Assembly (NCBI RefSeq): GCF_947492455.1
Contig: NZ_CANLNB010000004.1
Span: 372,001 to 436,000 of the forward strand
From: an uncultured Aliiroseovarius sp.
GTDB taxonomy: Bacteria; Pseudomonadota; Alphaproteobacteria; Rhodobacterales; Rhodobacteraceae
Direction of reading: 5' to 3'
Length of the DNA: 64,000 nucleotides
The notes under the pieces were generated by a model. That model had not been told where the DNA came from. It ran no database searches and worked only from the letters and a program-made list of their open reading frames with translations. Below are positions 9,037 through 18,767 of this stretch, in pieces (the stretch's first letter is position 1; each line of letters starts with the position of its first letter). Both the position numbers and the translations under genes were made by a program.

Positions 9037-10362
9037 TTAGCCTTTGGCGCGCACCACTTGCAACAGCGGCATCAGCGAGGACATGTCCGGGCCGCGTTCC
9101 ATACCGGTGACGGCTTTGCGCAGCGGCATGAACAGGCCTTTGCCTTTGCGCCCGGTGGCCTCTTTCACGGCAGAGGTCCAGTTCGACCAGCTGTCGGCGT
9201 CGTAGGGTGCATCGGGCAGAAGGGTCATGGCTTCGGCGATAAAGTCGCGGTCTTCGTCGTCGATCAGCGGTTCGGCACCGTCGCGGCACAGGATCCACCA
9301 GCCTTCCAGATCACCCAGCGTGGTGATGTTTTCGCGGGCGACGGACCAGAAGGCCTCGGCCATGTCTTCAGGCACGCCGATGGCGTCCAGCTTGTCGGCC
9401 ACCGCTTCGACCGGCAGGGATGCCAGATGGCGAGCGGTCAGCGGGAACAGGTCTTGGACGTCGAACTTGGTCGGGGCCGCACCGAAGGTCGACAGGTCGA
9501 AGCCTTCGACGATCTCGTCCAGAGAGCTGCGCAGCTCAACCGGCTGCGACGATCCCAAACGCGCCAGCAGGCTGAGCAGCGCCATCGGCTGCACGCCTTG
9601 CTCGCGCAGGTCGCGGATGGCCAGCGTGCCAAGGCGCTTGGACAGCGCCTCGCCCTGCGGGCCGGTCAAAAGCGAGTGGTGGGCAAAGCTGGGCACTGCG
9701 CCGCCAAGGGCCTGAATGATCTGGATCTGCGTGCCGGTGTTGGTCACGTGATCCGATCCGCGCACCACGTCTGTGATGCCAAAGTCGATGTCATCACAGA
9801 CGGACGCCAGCGTGTACAGGAACTGCCCATCACCGCGGATCAGCACCGGGTCCGACACGGATGCTGCATCGATCGAGATGTCGCCCAGAATGCCGTCGGT
9901 CCAGTTGATCCGTTCGTGATCCAGTTTGAAACGCCAATGGCCCTGACCGCGTTCTTCGCGCAGGGTGGCTTTCTCGTCGTCCGACAGGGCCAGCGCCGAG
10001 CGGTCATAGACCGGCGGCTTGCCCATGTTCAGCTGCTTCTTGCGCTTCAGGTCCAGCTCGGTCGGGGTCTCGAAACACTCATAGAAACGGCCCATGTCAC
10101 GCAGTTCCTGCGCTGCGGCTTCGTAGCGGTCCAGACGGTCGGACTGTTTTTCAACGCGGTCCCAAGTCAGACCCAGCCACTCCAGATCTTCCATGATCGC
10201 GTCGGCATATTCCTGCTTCGAGCGTTCCGGGTCCGTGTCATCCAAACGCAGGATGAACTGGCCACCCGATTTGGCAGCGATCAGATAGTTGAACAGCGCG
10301 GTGCGCAGGTTGCCCACGTGGATATAGCCGGTGGGCGAGGGGGCGAAACGGGTGGTGGTCAT
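9037..10362 (-). CDS. gltX: Glutamyl-tRNA synthetase
   Basis: A 441-residue class I synthetase. The HIGH-type motif is in FAPSPTGYIHVGNLRTAL and the KMSKS-type motif is LSKRLG near residue 238, followed by the anticodon-binding helical domain. Alphaproteobacteria often have two gltX copies. They generally charge tRNA-Gln through Glu-tRNA-Gln and GatCAB, so this may be either copy. It is divergent from the zincin gene across 60 bases. Confidence 0.93.
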   Translation of the reverse strand: MTTTRFAPSPTGYIHVGNLRTALFNYLIAAKSGGQFILRLDDTDPERSKQEYADAIMEDLEWLGLTWDRVEKQSDRLDRYEAAAQELRDMGRFYECFETPTELDLKRKKQLNMGKPPVYDRSALALSDDEKATLREERGQGHWRFKLDHERINWTDGILGDISIDAASVSDPVLIRGDGQFLYTLASVCDDIDFGITDVVRGSDHVTNTGTQIQIIQALGGAVPSFAHHSLLTGPQGEALSKRLGTLAIRDLREQGVQPMALLSLLARLGSSQPVELRSSLDEIVEGFDLSTFGAAPTKFDVQDLFPLTARHLASLPVEAVADKLDAIGVPEDMAEAFWSVARENITTLGDLEGWWILCRDGAEPLIDDEDRDFIAEAMTLLPDAPYDADSWSNWTSAVKEATGRKGKGLFMPLRKAVTGMERGPDMSSLMPLLQVVRAKG

Positions 10363-10422
10363 GGGTTGATCTCCTTGGCCGTCCCTCTTTCATATTGGCC
10401 CGGATTTGTCCATAATATTCCC

Positions 10423-10818
10423 ATGGAAACGTCTGCACCCAGTCTGGCGCAGATCGAGCAACTGGCGCTAGAAGCGCGTGCCCATCTGCCCGACCCCTTT
10501 GCTGAGCCCGCCTTGGATGTTGGCATCCACGTGGCCGAGATGCCGGATGCCAGCGTGCTGGCGGACAATGATATCGGTGATCCCTATACGCTGACCGGGC
10601 TGTATGTCGGCATCCCCATGACCGAGAAATCCGTCAGCGATCAGCCACTTGCGATGGATGCGATCTGGCTGTTCAGACGCGCCATTCTGAACGAATTGGC
10701 GATCCGTCACGATGTCACTTTGGCCGAGCTGGTGAACCATATCGTCGTGCATGAATTCGCGCATCACTTCGGGTGGTCGGATGAAGACATCGCCATGATC
10801 GACCAGTGGTGGGAATAG
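10423..10818 (+). CDS. Minimal zincin-type metallopeptidase family protein
   Basis: A 131-residue protein with a central HExxH motif in VVHEFAHHFGWSDEDI, the pattern of the small Zincin_1 (DUF1025-type) family found widely in Actinobacteria and Proteobacteria. Proteolysis has not been shown for most members. I chose ATG 10423 because the long open frame to its left is only the shadow of gltX. It has no signal peptide, so it should be cytosolic. Confidence 0.85.
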   Translation: METSAPSLAQIEQLALEARAHLPDPFAEPALDVGIHVAEMPDASVLADNDIGDPYTLTGLYVGIPMTEKSVSDQPLAMDAIWLFRRAILNELAIRHDVTLAELVNHIVVHEFAHHFGWSDEDIAMIDQWWE

Positions 10819-10823
10819 CGCGC

Positions 10824-11252
10824 TTAGGTCGGTTGGACGGGCCATTTCTGGTTTAGGTCTGCCAATCCCGCACGGATTAGCTCGGCCAGCACGTTCAGAT
10901 CAATATCCGCCAGTTTGTTCACATACAGGCAGGATTTGCCCATCTTGTGCTTTCCAAGACGCGCCAAAATGTCCCCGAAATCCGCATAGCCCGGCATGAT
11001 ATAGATTGAATGGCGGGCCTTGCGCGGTGAAAACCCGGTGGCCAGAAAATCGCCCTGCCGCCCGCTATCATAGACATAGTGGTACTGCCCATAGCCGATG
11101 ATCGACGGTCCCCACATGACGGGCTGAAACCCGGTCACCTCGCGAAACAGTTGGTCGAGCACGCGCGCGTCGTTGCGTTTTGCTTCGGGTTCGACGGCGG
11201 CGATGAACGTCTGCACGGTCTGATCTGTTGGGGCGGTTTTGTTCTGGGGCAT
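10824..11252 (-). CDS. DUF1801 domain protein
   Basis: A 142-residue cytosolic protein with the DUF1801 (YdhG/YjbR-like) layout: an N-terminal helix, GYGQYHYVYDSGRQGDF, then FSPRKARHSIYIM and a GKSCLYVNKL strand. Members are small alpha/beta proteins of unknown function. ATG 11252 gives the full domain; further upstream in-frame codons run into the promoter of the next gene. It ends six bases from the converging zincin gene. Confidence 0.75.
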   Translation of the reverse strand: MPQNKTAPTDQTVQTFIAAVEPEAKRNDARVLDQLFREVTGFQPVMWGPSIIGYGQYHYVYDSGRQGDFLATGFSPRKARHSIYIMPGYADFGDILARLGKHKMGKSCLYVNKLADIDLNVLAELIRAGLADLNQKWPVQPT

Positions 11253-11343
11253 GGGTCTCACATTCCTGTGACGAATGATCCAAGGGGGCGTGTTCCGAGT
11301 ATACTCTCTAATCACCAAGCCAACAAAATTAAGGGAGATACAG

Positions 11344-12276
11344 ATGTCCGAATTCCCAATTCCCATGCTGTCACGCCGTCATTTTATGGCGCTCGGGGCG
11401 GCGGCTCCGGCCCTTGGGCTGGCCTCGCAAGCACGCGCAATGGCTCCGCAACTGGGGGCGCAAACCATTGATGCGCGTCGTTTCAAACTGGGGTCGTTCG
11501 AGGTGACGACGCTGCTGGCGGGCGCGCGCACGGTGCCGGATCCGCAGAATATTTTCGGCATGAATGTCAGCGCGGACGAGTTTGCCCAAGCCAGCGCGCA
11601 GGCGAATATTCCCAGCGATGCTGCACAGTTCTTCTTTACGCCAACCTTGGTGAATACGGGTGTGGATCTGGTGCTGTTTGATACCGGCTTGAACCCCGAG
11701 GGGATCCGCGCAGCGGTGACGGCCGCGGGCTACACCCCCGAGGATGTCGATATCGTCGTCATCACCCACATGCACGGCGACCACATTGGTGGTCTGATGG
11801 GCGACGCGGGCGCGACCTTCCCGAATGCGCGCTATGTCACCGGTGCGGTTGAGTTCGATCACTGGGCCGCGGCGGGCAATGACGGGTTCAATGCCAAGGT
11901 CGCCCCATTGGCCGAACAGATGACCATGCTGAACCCGGGCGACGCCGTTCTGTCGGGGATCGAGGCCGTCGAGGCCTTTGGCCACACGCCCGGTCACATG
12001 GCATTCCGCTTGGACAGCGACGGACAATCGCTGCTGATCGCAGCAGATTTCGCCAACCACTATGTTTGGTCGTTGGGCTATCCCGAGTGGGAAGTAAAGT
12101 TCGACCGCGACAAAGCCGCCGCTGCCGCCACGCGCAAATCCCTTCTGGGCATGCTGGCGGCCGAGAAGATGCCCTTCATCGGCTATCACATGCCATTCCC
12201 GGCCGTCGGCTATGTCGAAGCCCGAGACGCCGGGTTTCAGTATGTGCCACACAGCTATCAGCTATTGATGGGATAA
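11344..12276 (+). CDS. Tat-exported metallo-beta-lactamase-fold hydrolase
   Basis: A 310-residue protein. The twin-arginine leader contains SRRHFMALGAAAPALG and a cleavage site near ASQARA. The zinc motif THMHGDHIGG follows, with the later FGHTPGHMAF and YHMPFPAVG histidine regions. This points to a periplasmic, metal-loaded MBL enzyme, with quorum-lactone, ester or sulfatase-like substrates all possible. ATG 11344 is preceded by AAGGGAG. It is convergent with nadE, with a 19-base gap. Confidence 0.85.
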   Translation: MSEFPIPMLSRRHFMALGAAAPALGLASQARAMAPQLGAQTIDARRFKLGSFEVTTLLAGARTVPDPQNIFGMNVSADEFAQASAQANIPSDAAQFFFTPTLVNTGVDLVLFDTGLNPEGIRAAVTAAGYTPEDVDIVVITHMHGDHIGGLMGDAGATFPNARYVTGAVEFDHWAAAGNDGFNAKVAPLAEQMTMLNPGDAVLSGIEAVEAFGHTPGHMAFRLDSDGQSLLIAADFANHYVWSLGYPEWEVKFDRDKAAAAATRKSLLGMLAAEKMPFIGYHMPFPAVGYVEARDAGFQYVPHSYQLLMG

Positions 12277-12295
12277 CGCGCAAGGGCGGGGCAGG

Positions 12296-13957
12296 TCAGC
12301 TCATGTCCCGCCAGCGGTTCACAATAGGATAACGACGGTCCAGCCAGAAGCTGCGCATGGTCAGGCGGGTGCCCGGCGCGGACTGGAAGCGTTTGTATTC
12401 GCTGATGTAAATCAGGTGCTCGACCTTTTTGACCGTCGCCTTGTCGAAACCTTCTGCAACCAGCTCGGCCACGGATTTCTCGTCGTCAATAATCCCCTCA
12501 AGGATCGCGTCCAGCACGTCATAGGGCGGCAGGCTGTCTTCGTCCTTCTGGTCCGGGCGCAGCTCGGCAGAGGGCGGCTTGTCGATGATCGAGACCGGGA
12601 TGACCTCGCCTTCCGGGCCTTTCATCCAGTCGCGGTGATTGGCGTTGCGCCAGCGGCATTGCTCGAACACGCGCGTCTTATAGAGGTCCTTGATCGGGTT
12701 ATAGCCACCCGACATGTCGCCATAGATCGTGGCATAGCCCACGGCGACCTCGGACTTGTTGCCGGTGGTCAGAAGCATCGCGCCGGTCTTGTTGGACAAC
12801 GCCATCAGCAGCAGCCCGCGCAGACGGGACTGGATGTTTTCTTCGGTGATGTCGGGTTCCAAGCCTTCAAAGAACGGGGCGAGCGTGTTGGTAATCGCGT
12901 CACGGCCTTCCTTGATCGGTACGAAATCATAGGTGCAGCCAAGGCGGTTTGCGATGTCCTTGGCGTCGTCAAGCGATCCCTGCGAGGTGTATTCGGACGG
13001 CAGCATCACGCAGCGCACGTTCTCCGGACCCAAAGCGTCGGCGGCGATGGTGGCGACAATCGCACTGTCGATCCCGCCGGACAGACCCAGCAGAACCTTT
13101 TTGAACCCGGTCTTGCCCATGTAGTCGCGCAGGCTTTCCACCATCGCGCGGTAGTCCTGTTCCCATTCGTCGCCATGCGTAGCGATGGGGCCGGGCGTGA
13201 TGCGCCAGCCGTCATCCGTGCGGGTCAGGTCGATGTGCTGAATGTCCTCGTCAAAGGCGCTCATCTTCAGGGCCATCTCTCCGCCGGGGTTCAGCGCGAA
13301 GGTGCCGCCGTCGAACACCTGATCATCCTGCCCGCCGACCATGTTCAGATAGACCAGTGGCAGACCGGTTTCGACCACACGGCCCACCATGTGGTTCAGG
13401 CGCACGTCGAACTTGTTGCGGTAGTAGGGCGAGCCGTTGGGGATCAGCAGAAACTCGGCCCCGCTTTCAGCAAGCGTTTCGCAGACGTCCTCGGCATGCC
13501 AAGCGTCTTCGCAGATGGGCGTACCGATGCGGATCGGACCCATGGAATACGGACCTTGCGGGGCGGCCGAGGTAAAGTGACGTTCCTCGTCAAACACGGT
13601 CTCGTTCGGCAAGCGTTGCTTCAGGATCCGCGTGGCGATCTTGCCGCCCTTCAGAATGTAATAGGCGTTATAGAGGTCTTTGCCATCGTGGTACGGCGCA
13701 CCGATGCCCATCGCGGGGCCGTCCGCGCAATCTTTCGCCAGCGCCTCGACCGCGTCCATCGCGTCGCGGAAGAACTGCGGGCGCATCACCAAGTCCTGCG
13801 TCTGATAGCCGGTCACGAAAGCCTCGGGCAGGGCCAGCATATCGCTGTCAGCCACTTTTGCCACATTCCATGCCTCGCGGGCCTTGTCGCAGTTGCCTGC
13901 AATCGCCCCCACGGTTGGGTTCAGTTGTGCCAGTGTCAGGCGGAAATTGTCACTCAT
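12296..13957 (-). CDS. nadE: Glutamine-dependent NAD+ synthetase
   Basis: A 553-residue two-domain enzyme. The N-terminal nitrilase-type glutaminase has its catalytic cysteine at about residue 149 in GTPICEDAWH. The C-terminal synthetase has the P-loop LGLSGGIDSA near residues 290-298. It makes NAD from deamido-NAD, ATP and glutamine. ATG 13957 (MSDNFRLTLAQLNPTVG) matches the family start; the open frame to the right is a shadow of the MORN gene. Confidence 0.95.
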   Translation of the reverse strand: MSDNFRLTLAQLNPTVGAIAGNCDKAREAWNVAKVADSDMLALPEAFVTGYQTQDLVMRPQFFRDAMDAVEALAKDCADGPAMGIGAPYHDGKDLYNAYYILKGGKIATRILKQRLPNETVFDEERHFTSAAPQGPYSMGPIRIGTPICEDAWHAEDVCETLAESGAEFLLIPNGSPYYRNKFDVRLNHMVGRVVETGLPLVYLNMVGGQDDQVFDGGTFALNPGGEMALKMSAFDEDIQHIDLTRTDDGWRITPGPIATHGDEWEQDYRAMVESLRDYMGKTGFKKVLLGLSGGIDSAIVATIAADALGPENVRCVMLPSEYTSQGSLDDAKDIANRLGCTYDFVPIKEGRDAITNTLAPFFEGLEPDITEENIQSRLRGLLLMALSNKTGAMLLTTGNKSEVAVGYATIYGDMSGGYNPIKDLYKTRVFEQCRWRNANHRDWMKGPEGEVIPVSIIDKPPSAELRPDQKDEDSLPPYDVLDAILEGIIDDEKSVAELVAEGFDKATVKKVEHLIYISEYKRFQSAPGTRLTMRSFWLDRRYPIVNRWRDMS

Positions 13958-14044
13958 CGCGCTTGTCCTTCTTCCCGGCAATGCGGGGGGATGGTTCGGC
14001 ACAGATGTAGCAGGTTTGCCCGCAGGATAAAGGGGTGGTGCGGG

Positions 14045-14067
14045 AAAAGCGTTGTCTACGCTTTTTG
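14045..14067. other. AAAAGCG / CGCTTTTT stem-loop upstream of the MORN gene
   Basis: In the 183-base gap between the divergent nadE and MORN genes there is an inverted repeat, AAAAGCG with CGCTTTTT, with a seven-base loop. It resembles a weak terminator or an operator. No clear promoter elements were identified around it. Confidence 0.35.
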
Positions 14068-14140
14068 GACGGCATAGTCTGTGCCCGAATGGGCTTCGGC
14101 CGTCCAAGAACAAGTCAAAGAAATTGAACGAGGTTTCGAG

Positions 14141-15631
14141 ATGCAAAGCCCCCTGATCGGATTTCGCAGCATGGTCGCTTTGGCGCTTGTGTTGCCCACG
14201 GTGGCTTTGGCGCAGGTCGATACCAAACAATACGAAGACGGATCGGTCTACGAGGGGACGTTCAAGGACGGGTTGCAGCACGGAATGGGCACGCTGACCC
14301 TGCCGTCGGGCTATGAATATACCGGCGAGTTCATTGAGGGCGAGATCGTCGGTCAGGGCGTTGCGCGCTTCCCCAATGGGTCGCTCTATGAAGGCAGTTT
14401 CGCGAAGGGCAAGCCGGAAGGCTTTGGCAAGATCACTTTTGCCGATGGCGCCAGCTTTGAAGGCGACTGGGTGGACGGCAAGATCAACGGCTCGGGCATG
14501 GCGCTGTATGCCAACGGCCTGCAGTACGAAGGTGGATTTCGCAACGCGATGCATCACGGGCAGGGGCGGCTGCAAAGCCCGTCCGGCTATGTCTATGAAG
14601 GCGATTGGGTCGCGGGCGTAAAGGAAGGTCGGGGCAAATCGACCTATCCGGACGGCTCGGTCTACGAAGGCGGTATGCGCGGCGGAGAGCGCGACGGTGC
14701 GGGCAAGCTGACCCAGCCCGATGGCATGATGTACGAGGGAAACTGGACGCAGGGCCAAATGGACGGAGACGGCGTGCTGACGCAGGCCAATGGCGATGTC
14801 TATTCAGGCCAGTTTCAAGCCGGGTCTCGTCAAGGGGCCGGGACGGTCGACTATGCCAACGGGGATCGCTACGAGGGCGGTTTTGACGCGGATCAGCGCC
14901 ACGGCCAGGGTGTTTTCGTCGGCGCAGATGGCTATCGCTATGAAGGCGGCTGGGTCGCTGGTGTGATCGAGGGGGATGGGAACGTGACCTATCCCGACGG
15001 GTCCGTCTACAAAGGCCAGTTCCGCGCGGGTCTCCCAGATGGCTTAGGCATGATCACCTATCCCGATGGCGGCAGCTTTGAAGGCGACTGGAAAGGCGGC
15101 GTGATCGAAGGCAACGGCGTGGCGCTGCTTGCCGATGGTGCGCGCTATGAAGGCACATTCAAGGATGCGCTGTTTGACGGCGAAGGCACGTTGGAGACCG
15201 CCGATGGTGCCAGCTATACCGGTGGCTGGCAGGCGGGCAAGTTCCACGGACAAGGTGTTTCGAAACTGGCGGATGGGTCAGTTTACGAGGGCGGGTTCGT
15301 GAATGGCGCACGCGAAGGGCGCGGTGTCTACACCACAGCAGATGGATTCAGCTATGACGGCGATTGGGCCGCGGGCGTGTTCGACGGGCAGGGTGTTGCG
15401 ATCTATCCCGGCGGTGACCGCTATGAAGGCGGCTTTAAGGGCGGAAAACGGCACGGTCAGGGTGTCGTGACGCGCGCTGATGGCAGCCAAGAGGAAGGCG
15501 TCTGGGAAGACGGCCTGATCGCCGGTGCAATCGAGACGGCTCCGGCCCCTGCATTGGACAGCGACGCGGCGGCGGCGGCGGCAGAAGCGGCGGGCGCGGC
15601 CTCGACCGCAGGGGCGACTGATAGCGAATAA
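14141..15631 (+). CDS. Exported protein made of 19 tandem MORN repeats
   Basis: A 496-residue protein. An N-terminal signal peptide (MVALALVLPTVALA, cleavage near ALAQ) is followed by 19 back-to-back 23-residue MORN units of the form DGxxYEGxWxxGxxxGxGxxxx, the last one degenerate. It ends in a low-complexity Ala/Asp tail. Bacterial MORN proteins are poorly understood; the repeats form a flat beta-sheet ribbon that may bind lipids, partners or wall material. Export suggests the periplasm or outer membrane. The start at ATG 14141 is set by the signal peptide. Its DNA has a 69-base period throughout. Confidence 0.85.
   Translation: MQSPLIGFRSMVALALVLPTVALAQVDTKQYEDGSVYEGTFKDGLQHGMGTLTLPSGYEYTGEFIEGEIVGQGVARFPNGSLYEGSFAKGKPEGFGKITFADGASFEGDWVDGKINGSGMALYANGLQYEGGFRNAMHHGQGRLQSPSGYVYEGDWVAGVKEGRGKSTYPDGSVYEGGMRGGERDGAGKLTQPDGMMYEGNWTQGQMDGDGVLTQANGDVYSGQFQAGSRQGAGTVDYANGDRYEGGFDADQRHGQGVFVGADGYRYEGGWVAGVIEGDGNVTYPDGSVYKGQFRAGLPDGLGMITYPDGGSFEGDWKGGVIEGNGVALLADGARYEGTFKDALFDGEGTLETADGASYTGGWQAGKFHGQGVSKLADGSVYEGGFVNGAREGRGVYTTADGFSYDGDWAAGVFDGQGVAIYPGGDRYEGGFKGGKRHGQGVVTRADGSQEEGVWEDGLIAGAIETAPAPALDSDAAAAAAEAAGAASTAGATDSE
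14235..15525 (+). repeat. 69-base coding tandem repeat encoding the MORN units
   Basis: The region consists of 69-base units, each encoding one 23-residue MORN repeat. Units share the pattern GAYGGx...TAYGARGG but have diverged clearly from one another at synonymous and variable positions, so this is an old array. Confidence 0.8.
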
Positions 15632-15700
15632 CACGCGCCAGATTGGCCCCCGTCGGGTGATTTTCCTGAAAAAAGGACTTTAACTCGACGGAAACCGACG

Positions 15701-15706
15701 TATATT
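15701..15706 (+). promoter_or_regulatory. Candidate -10 element of the leuA leader promoter
   Basis: TATATT lies eight bases before the leader-peptide ATG, with a weak TTTAAC (15679-15684) sixteen bases upstream as a possible -35. If real, transcription would begin within a few bases of the ATG, making the leader mRNA leaderless or nearly so. Confidence 0.5.
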
Positions 15707-15713
15707 TGCGCCC

Positions 15714-15782
15714 ATGAACACGCAGACCCATATCGTTTTCCGCCCCGCACTGGGCCTTCTGCTACTGCTTAGCCGCCTCTGA
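15714..15782 (+). CDS. leuL: Leucine-rich leader peptide of leuA (attenuator peptide)
   Basis: A 22-residue open frame ending LGLLLLLSRL and stop, with leucine at seven of its last ten residues, located 110 bases before leuA. Consecutive leucine codons in a short peptide before a leucine biosynthetic gene are the hallmark of ribosome-mediated attenuation. Codons are CTG, CTT, CTG, CTA, CTG, CTT and CTC. No Shine-Dalgarno sequence precedes the ATG, while a TATATT -10-like box lies just upstream, which suggests leaderless translation. It is too short for automatic gene finders. Confidence 0.8.
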   Translation: MNTQTHIVFRPALGLLLLLSRL

Positions 15783-15854
15783 GCGTGCCGTTTTGGCGCG
15801 ACCGCTCAGGGGTACCGCCAACCGCGCCACGAACCGGCCCGAACCTTGTGGGCC
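15781..15854 (+). promoter_or_regulatory. Candidate attenuator secondary structures before leuA
   Basis: Three possible stems follow the leader stop: GAGCG/CGCTC (15781-15785 with 15803-15807), TGGCGCG/CGCGCCA (15794-15800 with 15823-15829) and GGCCC/GGGCC (15836-15840 with 15850-15854). The first two exclude each other. No U-tract follows, so the read-out is not a textbook intrinsic terminator; Rho or translation control are options. Confidence 0.5.
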
Positions 15855-15892
15855 ACTAAGGCTAAGAACTTATATCTAAAGAGACTAAGACA

Positions 15893-17431
15893 ATGACCAA
15901 TCCCTCGGATCACGTGTTGATTTTCGACACCACTTTGCGTGACGGTGAACAAAGCCCCGGCGCGACCATGACCCATGACGAAAAGCTCGAGATCGCCGAG
16001 ATGCTGGACGAGATGGGCGTGGACATCATCGAGGCTGGCTTCCCGATTGCGTCGGAAGGCGATTTTGCCGCTGTGTCCGAAATTGCTGAGCGTTCCAAGA
16101 ATTCGATGATCTGTGGCCTGAGCCGCGCGAACTTCAAAGACATCGACCGCTGTGCGGAAGCTGTTCGCAAGGCTGCCAAGCCGCGCATTCACACCTTCAT
16201 CGGCACCTCGCCCCTGCACCGCGCCATTCCGAACCTGACCCAGGACGAAATGGCCGACCTGATCCACGAAACGGTCAGCCATGCACGCAACTTGGTGGAC
16301 AACGTGCAGTGGTCACCGATGGACGCGACGCGGACGGAACATGACTATCTGTGCCGCGTGATCGAGATCGCGATCAAGGCGGGTGCCACCACGATCAACA
16401 TTCCCGATACGGTGGGCTATACCGCCCCGCGCGAAAGCGCAGACCTGATCCGCATGCTGATCGAACGCGTGCCCGGTGCCGACGAGATCGTCTTCGCCAC
16501 CCACTGTCACAACGACTTGGGCATGGCGACGGCCAACGCCTTGGCGGCGGTCGAGGCCGGTGCGCGTCAGATCGAATGCACCATCAACGGCTTGGGCGAA
16601 CGTGCTGGCAACACCGCATTGGAAGAGGTCGTCATGGCCCTGAAAGTGCGCAACGACATCATGCCGTACTCGACCAGCATCGACACCACCAAGATCATGA
16701 ACATCTCGCGTCGCGTGGCGCAGGTGTCGGGCTTTGCGGTTCAGTACAACAAGGCCATCGTTGGTAAGAACGCGTTCGCCCATGAAAGCGGCATCCACCA
16801 AGACGGCATGCTGAAGAACCCGGAAAACTTCGAGATCATGCGCCCCGAAGACATCGGTCTGGCCGGGACGTCTTTGCCGCTGGGCAAGCACTCGGGCCGG
16901 GCTGCGTTGAAAGCGAAGTTGAACGATCTGGGCTTTGATGTAGGTGACAACCAGTTGAAGGACGTCTTCGTGCGCTTCAAGGAACTGGCCGACACCAAGA
17001 AAGAGGTGTTCGACGAGGATATCGTCGCCCTGATGACCGACGGCACCGATGACGCCAATGACCAGCTGCAGGTGAAATCGCTGCGCGTGGTTGCGGGCAC
17101 CGAGGAAAAGAACACCGCCGATCTGACCATGACCGTAAACGGGGTCGAGCATAAGGTTAGCTCGGAAGGGGACGGACCCGTGGATGCCGCGTTCAACTGC
17201 GTGAAGATGATCTTCCCGCACGAGGCACGTCTGCAGCTGTACCAAGTGCATGCCGTGACTGAAGGCACCGACGCGCAGGCGACGGTCTCGGTGCGGATGG
17301 AAGAGAACGGCAAGATCGTGACCGGCCAGTCTTCGCACACTGATACGATCCTGGCATCGGTTCGGGCTTACGTGAACGCGCTGAACAACCTGATCACGCG
17401 TCGCGAAAAGACCAAGCCCGAGGGCGTCTGA
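15893..17431 (+). CDS. leuA: 2-isopropylmalate synthase
   Basis: A 512-residue enzyme that condenses acetyl-CoA with 2-oxoisovalerate, the first committed step to leucine. The DRE-TIM barrel signature FDTTLRDGEQSPGA is at the N-terminus, HCHNDLGMA carries metal-binding histidines, and the C-terminal regulatory LeuA dimer domain (leucine feedback site) is present. It is preceded by a leader peptide and followed by an intrinsic terminator, so it is a single-gene unit here. Confidence 0.96.
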   Translation: MTNPSDHVLIFDTTLRDGEQSPGATMTHDEKLEIAEMLDEMGVDIIEAGFPIASEGDFAAVSEIAERSKNSMICGLSRANFKDIDRCAEAVRKAAKPRIHTFIGTSPLHRAIPNLTQDEMADLIHETVSHARNLVDNVQWSPMDATRTEHDYLCRVIEIAIKAGATTINIPDTVGYTAPRESADLIRMLIERVPGADEIVFATHCHNDLGMATANALAAVEAGARQIECTINGLGERAGNTALEEVVMALKVRNDIMPYSTSIDTTKIMNISRRVAQVSGFAVQYNKAIVGKNAFAHESGIHQDGMLKNPENFEIMRPEDIGLAGTSLPLGKHSGRAALKAKLNDLGFDVGDNQLKDVFVRFKELADTKKEVFDEDIVALMTDGTDDANDQLQVKSLRVVAGTEEKNTADLTMTVNGVEHKVSSEGDGPVDAAFNCVKMIFPHEARLQLYQVHAVTEGTDAQATVSVRMEENGKIVTGQSSHTDTILASVRAYVNALNNLITRREKTKPEGV

Positions 17432-17443
17432 TCTGAAACAAGG

Positions 17444-17472
17444 TGCGGGCAAAGCAATTTGCCCGCATTTTT
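17444..17472 (+). terminator. Intrinsic terminator of leuA
   Basis: A perfect ten-base stem TGCGGGCAAA / TTTGCCCGCA with a four-base GCAA loop is followed by five T residues. It lies 13 bases after the leuA stop. Confidence 0.95.
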
Positions 17473-17492
17473 GCGTTTGGTTCGAAAAGTGA

Positions 17493-18716
<1,224 letters not shown>

Positions 18717-18767
18717 TCGGGTCTGCCCCGCCGGTGGGGCGCGCCCGTCGGGTAACCGGAGGCCAGA

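Noticed and set aside
8890-10422. Long N-terminal extension of the zincin gene
   Set aside because: The extension is antisense to gltX; the true start at 10423 follows the gltX promoter gap and gives a normal family length.
12416-14077. A 553-codon plus-strand open frame
   Set aside because: It is exactly antisense to nadE, has no recognisable domain and is rich in His/Arg/Gln, as expected from reading a GC-rich gene backwards.
14235-15525. Possible CRISPR array from the regular 69-base repeats
   Set aside because: The repeats are fully coding MORN units without unrelated spacers, and no cas gene is present.
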